Assembly (NCBI GenBank): GCA_016795365.1
Contig: JAEUHN010000026.1
Span: 186,001 to 250,000 of the forward strand
Source of the DNA: Verrucomicrobiaceae bacterium
GTDB lineage: Bacteria; Verrucomicrobiota; Verrucomicrobiia; Verrucomicrobiales; Verrucomicrobiaceae
DNA: 64,000 nucleotides
Reading direction: 5' to 3'
Of this stretch, positions 36,145-44,260 are shown piece by piece. Position numbers and translations under genes: made by a program. The notes under the pieces are model-generated. The model did not search any database. It was not told the DNA's origin and worked only from the letters and a program-made list of their open reading frames with translations. The first letter of the stretch is position 1. Each line of letters opens with the position of its first letter.

Positions 36145-36597
36145 ATGCCTGCCGCCAAGAAAAAGAAGGCTGCCCGCGCTACCAGCGCCCAGTCACCCGC
36201 CATCGAGGACTACCTGGAACAGATTCACAATCTGATCGCCGGGAAAGGCTATGCCCGCGTGGTGGACATCGCGGAGAACCTCGGCATCGCGCAGGCAAGC
36301 GTGACCAACATGGTGCAGAAGCTCGCCTCTGAGGGCTACCTCGTTTATGAGCGCTATCGTGGCATCACATTAACCGATGAAGGGCGCAATGTGGGGGCCG
36401 CCATTGCCCGACGGCATGAGGTGCTGACGCGATTGCTCAGCGGCTTCGGCCTTGATCCCGAGTTGGTGCATCGAGATGTCGAAGGCATGGAGCACCACAT
36501 CAGCCGCCAGACCCTGGAGGTGCTGACGCTGCTGATGGAGGAACTCGAAGCCAATCCCGCTCTGGTGAAGAAACTAAAGCGCAAGCTTCAGCATTGA
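36145..36597 (+). CDS. mntR: Manganese-responsive DtxR-family repressor MntR
   Basis: 150 residues from ATG 36145; the frame extends to 36103, but that sequence lacks family resemblance. It aligns by eye with Bacillus MntR along its whole length: IEDYLEQIHNLI, GYARVVDIAENLGIAQASVTNMVQKL (helix-turn-helix), YLVYERYRGITLT (wing), RRHEVL and DVEGMEHH. The metal ligands seen in Bacillus MntR (Asp8, Glu11, His77, Glu99, Glu102, His103) all have counterparts. It should repress mntH, and perhaps itself, when Mn(II) is sufficient. Its 3' end overlaps the convergent FtsK-like gene by 24 bp. Confidence 0.95.
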   Translation: MPAAKKKKAARATSAQSPAIEDYLEQIHNLIAGKGYARVVDIAENLGIAQASVTNMVQKLASEGYLVYERYRGITLTDEGRNVGAAIARRHEVLTRLLSGFGLDPELVHRDVEGMEHHISRQTLEVLTLLMEELEANPALVKKLKRKLQH

Positions 36598-39500
36598 TTC
36601 CACTTCATCGAGCCACGTTCCATCGTGCTCGGCATATGGGCGGAAGGTCTCCAGCGTGCCCGCCTGCTCGTTGTGCAGCAAGGCGCGGTGCAGGCCCAGG
36701 TTCGATGCGCGAGGTGTGTCGATGAGGCTGGCGCTGTCATTGGCACTCATCTGGAACACCAGACGCATCTCAAACTCGCTCAGCAGCTTGCGGCTGAGGA
36801 AACGCGTGACGTTGTTGTAGGTGTCCGTGCTGACGACGAGGTGGATGCCCTGAGAGCTGCCTTCGGTGATCAAGCTACTCAACTGGCTGGCAGCACTTGG
36901 GCCGCTGTCACTGCTGCTGAAGCTGAAGTCCAGATCATCGTCCGCCTTGAGCTTCTTGAACTTGTGCAGCCCGTGGATGAACACGAACACCGCAGGAGCG
37001 CCGGGTTCGCCACCGCTGCGGTTCTTCAGTTCCTCATCAAGCTCGTTCATCACCTCGGAGAGTTGATGACCCTGCGCGACCTTTACGATTGGAGGCAGCA
37101 CCTTGAACAAGCGGTCCAGGAATCGCGCATCAGGCGTGCCTTCGGGTGTGTTGTGGAGGAACACAAACTTGGCTTTGCCGCGTGGATACTGGGCGATGAG
37201 CGAGACGAGTCCTATGGCAAGCAATGAAAGCGAGACCTCCTCGCGCTGGCCGACGACCAGCAGGTGGTTGCCGCTCTGCTTGTGGAAGACTGCCTCGGTG
37301 GGGCCTTTGATCGAGTTCGGAGCGCCCAGCCACATCCGGCCTGCCGCAGGAGCGTGTGATGCTGGCTTGGAAAGTGCGGCGGAGAGCAGGTAGTTCTCGC
37401 GCACATCGGCCGGTGCATTGCCTTCAAAGACGATGGGGCCAGCGTGCTTGTCATGCCGCTCGTCGGCGAGCTGGCGGACCTTGTGCAGCCATGCATCGCG
37501 TTCTTCGTCGTTGAGCCACGAAACCTGGAATGGGCTGTTGCCTTCGATGGCACCAGCACTGTCGTTGTAAATGCCTTCGCCGGGACGGGTGAGCAGCCGG
37601 GGAGCCGCGTTGTTCTCGTCCATGATGAGATAGGCATCGGCTTCGTTGCACTGAAGTGCCACACGAATCACCATCTGGCCCATGGTGGCACGGGCGAGGG
37701 TGAAGGCTCCACCGAGAGTCTGCGAGCCTAACAAGACGTGGATACCAAAGGCGCGGCCCTGTCTGACGATGCGATCGAACAACACAGACGCGGTCTGGGC
37801 GATGGTATCGTCTTCAACGAAGAACTCCTGGAACTCATCGATCAACAACAGGCTGCGAGGCATGGGCTCGGTGCCGCCTGCGCGTTTGTAGCCTGCAATG
37901 TCCTGGGCTCCCAGCTTGCGGAAGAGATCACCACGGCGCTTCAGTTCTTCGTCCACACGTTGCAGCACGCTGAGGGCAAACTCGCGATCGGACTCGATGG
38001 CCACCACCTTGGCGTGAGGCAAGCGGTTGGTGGCGTAGCACTTGAACTCGACCCCTTTCTTGAAGTCGATGAGGTAGAACTCGACCTGATCGGGGCTGTG
38101 ATACAGCGCGAGGTTGGTGATGATGATGTGGAAGAGGGTGGACTTACCGGAACCTGTCTTACCCGCGAAGAGGGCGTGCTGGCGTGTGCCCTTGCCGATG
38201 GCGAGGTATTGCAGCTTGGTAGCACCGGTGCGGCCGATCGGCACGCGCAGTTCCTGCGTGGTGTCCTCGGTCCAGAGTTCGCCATGAGGAGCGATTTGAT
38301 CGAACGGAAGCTCGACGCGATTTGAGTCGATGCTGGCCTTGCCGATCTTGTGCAGGAAGGGCACGGCGAGTTCATCCGACGGTGCGGCATCGAGACTGAG
38401 GATCGAGTCGGAAGGTGCCTGATCGAGCACGAAGTGTCCTTGTTCACGACGAATGCAGACGCTGCTCTTGCGCAGTTCATCGGGCACAAATCCATCCGGA
38501 TTGACGGCTCGTTTGTCCCAATGAATGAGCGTGAACACACCGCAGCGAGGGCCGCTGATGGCGATGCTCTGCAAGCGCCGGGCCGCGACGTCGCTGAAGC
38601 CATTCGGGAAGTCAGCGACGACGAGGAAGTGATACTTTTCGGCCGTGCTGCCGGCCTGCTCGTTGTATTGCGTGATGGTTTCATACTCATTGCGCAGATA
38701 CATCTGGATGACCTTCTCAATGTGGTCGTTCAGCTCCTGAAGGCGCTCTTCGATCTGATCGCGCTGAGTCCAGATGCGGCGGTTGATGAGCGTTTCCTCA
38801 TAATCGCCGAGGTGCATGACACCGGCGAAGTTCTGACCCAGACCAACAGGATCAAGGATGGTGAATGCCACCTTGCCGGGAGGCGTGGTGCAGAGCAGTC
38901 GCAGGATGATGTTGTTGATCGTGCTGCTCACGGGGCCACCGCTGGCTTCATTGGTCTCGATCAAAAGGGAGCCCAGTTGCGGATAGGCGAGGGTGACAGG
39001 CAGGACGACGTCTGCGGGGCCCGGCAAGGCGAGGGAGCGATGGCGGGGCAGAGTCTCGGCGGGTAGGTGCAAGGCGATGCTGCCAAAACGTGTCGCGGGC
39101 TGGAAGTGGGCTGCTGGGCTCCAGCTTTCGAGGAGGCTCTTCGTCCACTCGGGGAAGCTGGAAGCTGGCGACTTGGTGATCTCGGCGATGGCCTCGTAGA
39201 TCGGGAAGACATCGCGTTTCCATCGGGCTTCGATCTTGGCGAGTTCAGCGGTTTCGTAGGCGGCGATCTCGGCGATCTCGTCGTCGTGTGCTTTGACGAA
39301 TTCGTTGGTGGCGAGTTGGGCCTCGGTCTGACGCTGGCGGAGTTGTTCGTCGCGCTGTGATGAGACGAACCGTTGCTTCGAGAGCAGGAGTTGATCGTTC
39401 TTGTCGATCAGCACTGGCACGAGGTTGGTGAGCTTGTCCTTGGCCGAAGCTTCGAACTGCTTCTGCACATTATCGACGCCGCCCCACTGATTCTTGATCG

Positions 39501-40440
39501 CCTCCATCTCCGCCTCATGCTGATCGGTCAGGCGCCTGATCTCGGATTCATAGTTCTCGTGGAGTTCAGTGGCGGCTCGCGACTGCACGGCCCGGGCCGT
39601 GGTAATCGCTCTGGCAAGGCTGGTGGCGGTATCCTGGGCCTGAACGCGTCCCATAAAGTGGAAAGCGATGAGCATGATTAGAAGGCCGCCAGCCACGATG
39701 CCAGCGCGCTGGTATGCCGCCTCATTGGCACCAAAGCCAAAGGCCAGCATGGCACCGATCACGGCGATGATGAGAATCGCAAGCGTGGGAGGAACGGCTG
39801 CGAACAGTCGTGGCAGCATGAACCCGCGGAAGCTTTCGAGGTGCTCCTTTGCTTGGGCGAGATGGCCTTCTATCGAGGCGAGGTTCCTCTCATGCTCCGG
39901 TGAGGGCTGAGTTTCGTTGGGCTTGCGGAGGAGGTTCTGGAAGGATTGGTAGCCGCCAAAAAAGGTGCGGGCGGCGTGCTCCATCTTGCCGATGCGGGCT
40001 GCCAGTTCCTGAAGTGACTCAGTGCGTGCATTGAACTGTTCGGTGAGGCCGTTCGTGGTCTGGGTGAAGCTCCGCTTGAGCATCACCTGCTTGGCCTGGA
40101 CGCCGCCGAGGAACTTCTCACGACGCTCCTGCACCATGCGTCCGAGGTTGCGGGTGCCGCTGTTTTGGAATCGGATGAGCCTGGTGTGGCGTGCCTCGTG
40201 GGTGGCTTTGACCTGGGCTTCGAGCGCGTCGTAGTGCGTCTTGATCTCGAGTTCCTGGGCAGCGAGTTGTTCCTCGGTCTGACGCACGCCCTGCTGGTGG
40301 CGGCGGTCGGCGTGAAAGCGTTTGGTGCGCAGTTCCGCATTGAGCTGCTCCTCGGCCAGAGCGGCGTCGGCCACGTGCAGTTTGAGGTCGTTGAGCAGCG
40401 CGAGGGTGCGATGGGCGGATAAGTCGATGGGGCTATTCAC
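36574..40440 (-). CDS. Membrane FtsK/SpoIIIE-type ATPase with three ATPase-like modules (EccC/EssC-like)
   Basis: 1288 residues. An N-terminal coiled coil (1-205) leads to two transmembrane helices (~208-235, 244-264) and a second coiled coil (~265-410). Module 1 (~455-660) has the FtsK strand order but no P-loop. Module 2 (~700-1000) is canonical: Walker A GKTGSGKST (760-768), LIDFKKGVEF, Walker B LLLIDEF (864-870), and GSQTLGGAF. Module 3 (~1035-1288) keeps the fold, but Walker A reads GQREEVSLS and Walker B FVFIHG. FtsK's DNA-translocase layout and gamma domain are absent. EccC/EssC of type VII secretion likewise chain several FtsK modules after two membrane helices. It closes the WXG100 operon. 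Confidence 0.85.
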   Translation of the reverse strand: MNSPIDLSAHRTLALLNDLKLHVADAALAEEQLNAELRTKRFHADRRHQQGVRQTEEQLAAQELEIKTHYDALEAQVKATHEARHTRLIRFQNSGTRNLGRMVQERREKFLGGVQAKQVMLKRSFTQTTNGLTEQFNARTESLQELAARIGKMEHAARTFFGGYQSFQNLLRKPNETQPSPEHERNLASIEGHLAQAKEHLESFRGFMLPRLFAAVPPTLAILIIAVIGAMLAFGFGANEAAYQRAGIVAGGLLIMLIAFHFMGRVQAQDTATSLARAITTARAVQSRAATELHENYESEIRRLTDQHEAEMEAIKNQWGGVDNVQKQFEASAKDKLTNLVPVLIDKNDQLLLSKQRFVSSQRDEQLRQRQTEAQLATNEFVKAHDDEIAEIAAYETAELAKIEARWKRDVFPIYEAIAEITKSPASSFPEWTKSLLESWSPAAHFQPATRFGSIALHLPAETLPRHRSLALPGPADVVLPVTLAYPQLGSLLIETNEASGGPVSSTINNIILRLLCTTPPGKVAFTILDPVGLGQNFAGVMHLGDYEETLINRRIWTQRDQIEERLQELNDHIEKVIQMYLRNEYETITQYNEQAGSTAEKYHFLVVADFPNGFSDVAARRLQSIAISGPRCGVFTLIHWDKRAVNPDGFVPDELRKSSVCIRREQGHFVLDQAPSDSILSLDAAPSDELAVPFLHKIGKASIDSNRVELPFDQIAPHGELWTEDTTQELRVPIGRTGATKLQYLAIGKGTRQHALFAGKTGSGKSTLFHIIITNLALYHSPDQVEFYLIDFKKGVEFKCYATNRLPHAKVVAIESDREFALSVLQRVDEELKRRGDLFRKLGAQDIAGYKRAGGTEPMPRSLLLIDEFQEFFVEDDTIAQTASVLFDRIVRQGRAFGIHVLLGSQTLGGAFTLARATMGQMVIRVALQCNEADAYLIMDENNAAPRLLTRPGEGIYNDSAGAIEGNSPFQVSWLNDEERDAWLHKVRQLADERHDKHAGPIVFEGNAPADVRENYLLSAALSKPASHAPAAGRMWLGAPNSIKGPTEAVFHKQSGNHLLVVGQREEVSLSLLAIGLVSLIAQYPRGKAKFVFLHNTPEGTPDARFLDRLFKVLPPIVKVAQGHQLSEVMNELDEELKNRSGGEPGAPAVFVFIHGLHKFKKLKADDDLDFSFSSSDSGPSAASQLSSLITEGSSQGIHLVVSTDTYNNVTRFLSRKLLSEFEMRLVFQMSANDSASLIDTPRASNLGLHRALLHNEQAGTLETFRPYAEHDGTWLDEVESMLKLAL

Positions 40441-40645
40441 AGTCGTGTTTTACTTTCCTCAGCAAAAGGTCCATTTCCTCCATGATCTGTTTGGCGCGGG
40501 TGATCGAGTGGGGAAGTTTTTCCAGGTAGGTGCGTTCGAATTCGAGGGCTTTCTGATCGCGCCAGTAGTTGCGCGTGTGCTGCCAGTGTCGAGCGAGTTC
40601 GCGCACGGCTTCTTCGAGGTTGGTGGCTCCGACGCGGGCGCTCAT
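40433..40645 (-). CDS. Small WXG100-like helical hairpin protein
   Basis: 70 residues. Helix 1 (EEAVRELARHWQHTRNYW) runs into a W28-R-D turn, and helix 2 (ALEFERTYLEKLPHSITRAKQIMEEMDLLLRKV) follows with the F...Y..L spacing seen after the WXG bend. No signal peptide is present. Length and pattern fit an ESAT-6-like half-hairpin, although Gly of WXG is replaced. Its stop overlaps the ATPase start by 8 bp, and 20 bp separate it from the coiled-coil gene, so it is firmly part of the operon. A substrate or adaptor role is inferred. Confidence 0.65.
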   Translation of the reverse strand: MSARVGATNLEEAVRELARHWQHTRNYWRDQKALEFERTYLEKLPHSITRAKQIMEEMDLLLRKVKHDCE

Positions 40646-40665
40646 GCAAAAGACAATGGATGTAG

Positions 40666-41214
40666 TTAAGAACCCACATTCGGTGGTTCAGTCGCGGTAT
40701 CGGAAGTTTCTTCGGGCAGACGGTCGCCTCCGGTTTGAGGGCCGAGTCTTTCTGCATACGCATCGAGCGTGCGGATGATCTGCACCATGTGCTGGATCGC
40801 CTGGGGAATTTCGAAGTCGATGAACCCTGTGACACCTTCGAGCTTCTTGCTCAGGGGTTGAATGGTGGTCTCGAAGGTGCGGCTCCAGTGCTTCACAGCG
40901 CGGAGCTTCTCCTCTGCTTCTTCGAGGGAGGCCTTGGCCTTGCGGACGTTTTGCTGCTGGACCACAGGATTGTCGATGAACTCCGACATGCGAGCCGAGA
41001 GCAACTCCTGCTGTGCCTGCTCAAGCAGACGGAGCCGCCTTTTGACCTGGGCCTCCCAGTAGGGCATGCGGTCAGACTGAATCCAAAGCCGGGTGCGTCG
41101 CACTTCCTCGGAGGCCTGATCGATGGCTTTGCGCGCCTTGCCCTGGAAGAGGATGAGCTTCGCTCGGAAGGCGTCCAGTTCATCAATGGAACGGACTTTT
41201 GCTTCGTCGGCCAT
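40666..41214 (-). CDS. Coiled-coil protein of the WXG100/FtsK operon
   Basis: 182 residues, nearly all helical up to ~155: LDAFRAKLILFQGKARKAIDQASEEVRR, RRLRLLEQAQQELLSARMSEF, and VRKAKASLEEAEEKLRAVKHWSRTFE. The C-terminal ~25 residues are disordered (GGDRLPEETSDTATEPP). No signal peptide or membrane segment is present. It could be a long ESX-type helical substrate, a chaperone, or a tether to the coiled-coil arms of the ATPase. It lies 47 bp downstream of the WXG100 gene and 20 bp before the 70-residue protein gene. I do not recognise a named family. Confidence 0.65.
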   Translation of the reverse strand: MADEAKVRSIDELDAFRAKLILFQGKARKAIDQASEEVRRTRLWIQSDRMPYWEAQVKRRLRLLEQAQQELLSARMSEFIDNPVVQQQNVRKAKASLEEAEEKLRAVKHWSRTFETTIQPLSKKLEGVTGFIDFEIPQAIQHMVQIIRTLDAYAERLGPQTGGDRLPEETSDTATEPPNVGS

Positions 41215-41261
41215 AGGTCGGGATCAGAGAAAGGGAATGCTCGGCGTGGACCGTTCGGCGG

Positions 41262-41534
41262 TCAGCGCTGGGAGAGGTATTCTTCGATGCGCTGGGCCTT
41301 GCGGAGCAGGAAGGGAGTGTGTTTCTCGGAAACTTCGAGGAACTTCTTCATCGCTTTCATGGTGGTAATGAACTCCTCGGCAAACTTCTGGTGCTCATCG
41401 TCTTGCCACGTTGCGCCGAGGGCGGAAAACCTTGCCTGGAGCGCTCCGGCGCGAGTCTGGAGGTCGTCGTTGAAGCGCTTCAGCTCTTTCGCGAAGCGCC
41501 TCACCTCCTCGGGGTCCATCATTGCTTGTGCCAT
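41262..41534 (-). CDS. WXG100 (ESAT-6-like) family protein
   Basis: 90 residues, close to the ~100-residue family norm. Helix 1 (PEEVRRFAKELKRFNDDLQTRAGALQARFSAL) leads to a W43-Q-D turn at the expected WXG position. Helix 2 (HQKFAEEFITTMKAMKKFLEVSEKHTPFLLRKAQRIEEY) follows with the invariant F after the bend. WXG100 proteins form antiparallel hairpin dimers and are substrates or structural partners of type VII export ATPases. A C-terminal YxxxD/E signal is not present. It is the first gene of the leftward operon ending in the FtsK-like ATPase, which strongly supports the assignment. Confidence 0.82.
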   Translation of the reverse strand: MAQAMMDPEEVRRFAKELKRFNDDLQTRAGALQARFSALGATWQDDEHQKFAEEFITTMKAMKKFLEVSEKHTPFLLRKAQRIEEYLSQR

Positions 41535-41615
41535 AGGAGGGTGAGCCTAGCAGGTCGCTCCCAGGCTTCCAATGCCTGATTTCGAATCCGCAAATCTCGG
41601 CGGACACTTTCTTGT

Positions 41616-42806
41616 TCAGATGCGGAGGAAAATCTTCCGGCGATACATCCACAGCAAGATCAGCCAGAGGATGAGAAGAACCGCCGCACCGTGGAGCAGG
41701 GGAGCGAAAGCATCACCGAAGAGGTGGAACGGTGCCTTGCCGAGGTGCGTGGTGACGGCCTTGCCAAAGAAGTCCTCCGTCGTGTGCACGAGGACATACA
41801 TGGCGATCGAGTTCATCCCGATCACGATCAAGGGGAAGGCCCAGCGCTTGAAGCCCGCCACGTCGATGACGGAGTAAAACGCCGCCATGAAGAAGAAGCA
41901 CCAGCCGCCGCTAAAGAAGATCCAGGCTGGCGTCCAAATCTTTTTCACCGACGGGCATAGACCGGAGCTGTCCAGCACGATGCCGAGAAGCAGCGAGCAG
42001 GCTCCAGCGATCACCAGTTTTCTCAAAGGTTCGCGTGAGCTGGTGCGATCCCGCAGCCACTGACCGGCGATCAAGCCGAGGATCATGGTGCCGAGGGTGG
42101 GGATAAAGCTCAGCGTCGAATAACTGCCTGCGCTGCCCGTGAATTCCTTGGTGCGAGGGAACAGATTGAGGAACCAGCGATCGAAGGCCCAGGCCGGGTG
42201 CTGATTGTGGTTCCAATGCGCTGCAAAGCCCGTGTAGTCGTGTAACCAGCCTTTCGGCACATGGGCGGCTGCCGCTGACCAGTCAGCAGGGGGCGTGTAG
42301 AGCACGAAGAACAACCAGTAACCCACTGCGATCGCCGCAAGGGCGGCCCATCGAACGCGCGTGGTGGCGAGTCCAAGCGCGAAGAGAAAAGGATAGCCGA
42401 GACCGATCTGTGAGAGCGTGTCCTCAAAGGTCCAGTAGGTGATCTTGTCGCCGATGGAGCGAAGGAGAACCCCCAGCAACACCAGCATCAGCGCCCGCCA
42501 GAGCGCATGCACCCATTGCTGCGCACGGGTTTGGCCTCGGGAGGCGCGGCTGGCCATAGAAAACGGCATGGCCACACCCACCATGAAACTGAATGACGGC
42601 TGGATCATGTCATGCAGCGAGCAGCCTGACCAAGCCACATGCTCGCTGTGAAAGGCTAGTGTTTGCCAGAAAGTGCTGGTCGGGAAATGCTCTGCGACTC
42701 CAGGAATGCGGAGCATCTCGGCGGCCATGAGAAACATGACAAAACCGCGGTAGGCATCGAGCGAACCGAGGCGTTCGTTCGCTAGGGAGGGAGGCTGAGT
42801 TTCCAT
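41616..42806 (-). CDS. Multi-pass membrane acyltransferase, HGSNAT/DUF5009-like
   Basis: 396 residues from ATG 42806; an earlier ATG at 42833 adds nine. About ten transmembrane helices. The opening RLGSLDAYRGFVMFLMAAEML and the following SLHDMIQPSFSFMVGVAMPFS match heparan-alpha-glucosaminide N-acetyltransferase-like proteins. Later stretches (YSTLSFIPTLGTMILGLIAGQWLR, FPLIVIGMNSIAMYVLVHTTE) are also typical. These proteins move acetyl groups across the membrane onto extracytoplasmic sugars. It lies 81 bp downstream of the WXG100 gene in the chromosome but upstream in transcription; cotranscription is possible and not evident. Confidence 0.82.
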   Translation of the reverse strand: METQPPSLANERLGSLDAYRGFVMFLMAAEMLRIPGVAEHFPTSTFWQTLAFHSEHVAWSGCSLHDMIQPSFSFMVGVAMPFSMASRASRGQTRAQQWVHALWRALMLVLLGVLLRSIGDKITYWTFEDTLSQIGLGYPFLFALGLATTRVRWAALAAIAVGYWLFFVLYTPPADWSAAAAHVPKGWLHDYTGFAAHWNHNQHPAWAFDRWFLNLFPRTKEFTGSAGSYSTLSFIPTLGTMILGLIAGQWLRDRTSSREPLRKLVIAGACSLLLGIVLDSSGLCPSVKKIWTPAWIFFSGGWCFFFMAAFYSVIDVAGFKRWAFPLIVIGMNSIAMYVLVHTTEDFFGKAVTTHLGKAPFHLFGDAFAPLLHGAAVLLILWLILLWMYRRKIFLRI

Positions 42807-42939
42807 GGTGGCTGCATCGCAGCAGAAACCCAAGCGGGCGTCAATCCCCCAAGGCGGTTCGTCAAGGGCGGTGGTTAGCCCCGATCAAGGGCGCGGTGAA
42901 GAATTGACAGAGCCGGGACGTTGATCCCCACTCAAAGCC

Positions 42940-43368
42940 ATGTTCTGCTCCCGACTTCTCCCCTTCCTAGCCCTCGTCCTACTCAGCTCCTGCGGCACGG
43001 GGTTCCATCGCCAGTGGGAGCAGGCTCAAGTCCCCGCCAAGTCCATCGAAGGCCAGTGGGAGGGTTCTTGGACCAGTTCATACAATGGCCACTCCGGAAA
43101 ACTGCTCTGCCTCGTGGGACCTGAGAAGCCGGGGCACACTCGTGAGTTTCGTTACTTCGCCACCTGGGGAAAGATTTTCCGCGGCAGCTTCAATGCCGTT
43201 CATGACGTGACCGAAAAGGCTGGCGTGACCACCTTCAAGGCCCGGCACGACATCGGCAAACGCGGCACTTTCAATGCCGAGGGCACCATTACTCCGACGG
43301 AATTCCGCGCCACCTACAATGCGGCAGGCGATCACGGCGTCTTCGTCTTGAAGCGCCCCACTGACTAG
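42940..43368 (+). CDS. Hypothetical lipoprotein
   Basis: 142 residues with a signal peptide and lipobox (LALVLLSSC, Cys18). The mature domain starts IEGQWEGSWTSSYNGHSGKL and continues as a beta-rich barrel-like fold (FRYFATWGKIFRGSFNAVHDV, TFNAEGTITPTEFRATYNA, HGVFVLKRP). It resembles small lipocalin-like lipoproteins common in Verrucomicrobia. Function unknown. Its TAG and the convergent gene's stop share the same CTAG. Confidence 0.7.
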   Translation: MFCSRLLPFLALVLLSSCGTGFHRQWEQAQVPAKSIEGQWEGSWTSSYNGHSGKLLCLVGPEKPGHTREFRYFATWGKIFRGSFNAVHDVTEKAGVTTFKARHDIGKRGTFNAEGTITPTEFRATYNAAGDHGVFVLKRPTD

Positions 43369-43928
43369 GCGGCCCACTTCCAGCCATTCCACTCGGGGAT
43401 GTGCTTGGAGCTGGTGGGACGGAGTCTTCCCAGGGCTTGGAAGGCGCGGCACCAAGCCTGATTGGCCTTCCCGTTCATGTCTTTCCAGATCACGTCCGTC
43501 GGGTCGAAGAGGGACTCGTTTTCGCGCACCCACTTCTTGAGGTTGCGGAACTGGAACACCCGACCATCCGGCCCACGAAGGGTCCAGTCCTTAGCCGCGA
43601 TATGCACGTCCGTGGCCTGTAGCTTGGGGTTTTTGAGAGCGGAGGCGCGCCACTCGGCTTTGCGCTCGCGGTGGAGACGCATGAGGTTGTCGCGGACCAG
43701 CGGGGAGCGCTTCATGCCTTCGATGCGGCGACGCTCAAAAAGGGCCGGGTTCTGCTGGCGGAAACGGAGCAGGCGATTGATGCGGCGCTCAGGAGCAGGG
43801 TTGACAGGAATTTGATCCGCCACGGTCGGGACGACTGTCGGGGTGGCGGGGGTGTGGCGCTTGGCGAAGGCCAAGGCGGTAAGCATCGAGATGTCCAATC
43901 CTGGGAGGGGTGCGATCATGGCGGTCAT
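43365..43928 (-). CDS. Hypothetical protein, possible nucleic-acid-binding repeat
   Basis: 187 residues from ATG 43928; longer starts reach 43982. A basic, helical middle (RRINRLLRFRQQNPALFERRRIEGMKRSPLVR, HRERKAEWR) is followed by WTLRGPDGRVFQFRNLKKWVRE and a closing EWNGWKW. The layout of a DG-turn, a short F..RNL helix and a terminal W-x-GW recalls small DNA-binding repeats attached to homing endonucleases (NUMOD/IENR type), but no nuclease motif is present. This resemblance is tentative. It overlaps the convergent lipoprotein gene by 4 bp. Confidence 0.5.
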   Translation of the reverse strand: MTAMIAPLPGLDISMLTALAFAKRHTPATPTVVPTVADQIPVNPAPERRINRLLRFRQQNPALFERRRIEGMKRSPLVRDNLMRLHRERKAEWRASALKNPKLQATDVHIAAKDWTLRGPDGRVFQFRNLKKWVRENESLFDPTDVIWKDMNGKANQAWCRAFQALGRLRPTSSKHIPEWNGWKWAA

Positions 43929-43948
43929 AATGGTATTTCGATTAGCTA

Positions 43949-43962
43949 TGAGAATATTCTCA
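43949..43962. promoter_or_regulatory. 14-bp perfect palindrome upstream of the hypothetical gene
   Basis: TGAGAATATTCTCA is an exact palindrome 20 bp before the preferred start codon at 43928, in an AT-rich stretch. Its size and position fit an operator or a short stem. No cognate regulator can be named. Confidence 0.45.
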
Positions 43963-43982
43963 CATTCAAAACGCAGGCGCAA

Positions 43983-44260
43983 CAGAAATTATGAATATTT
44001 TCTCCACACCTCCCCGCGCCTCCTTTCAAACCTGCGAAAGTTATTACTTTTTGGACTCAATCACGATGATTCTGGGCTTGGCGAGACCGTATCGCGTCAG
44101 CAGAAAAAAGCCGTCCGAGTGCGAGACTTCGATTCCACTCGGCACCTTGATTCGGAATCATGTCGTTTTCGTGAACCGATGCCTGAGAGCGTGCGTAAAA
44201 CCCTTTTGAAAGCGTCTTTGGCGCACAACCCCACAACCCCCAACCCCACTCAAACTCCTT
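43983..44260. other. Intergenic spacer between divergent genes
   Basis: 278 bp. A 72-codon frame from 43991 looks non-coding (no family features, poor codon pattern). A possible leader hairpin CCGAGTG / CACTCGG (44114-44120 with 44135-44141) lies about 120 bp before the peptidase gene. Nothing else is recognised. Confidence 0.4.

Noticed and set aside
36574-40440. Reading the FtsK-like protein as the cell-division DNA translocase
   Set aside because: It lacks the four-helix N-terminus, the single alpha-beta motor and the gamma DNA-binding domain of FtsK. It has three motor-like modules and sits with WXG100 genes.
43991-44209. A 72-codon frame between the divergent genes
   Set aside because: It has no ribosome-binding site, no recognisable motif and an atypical composition; it is treated as spacer.
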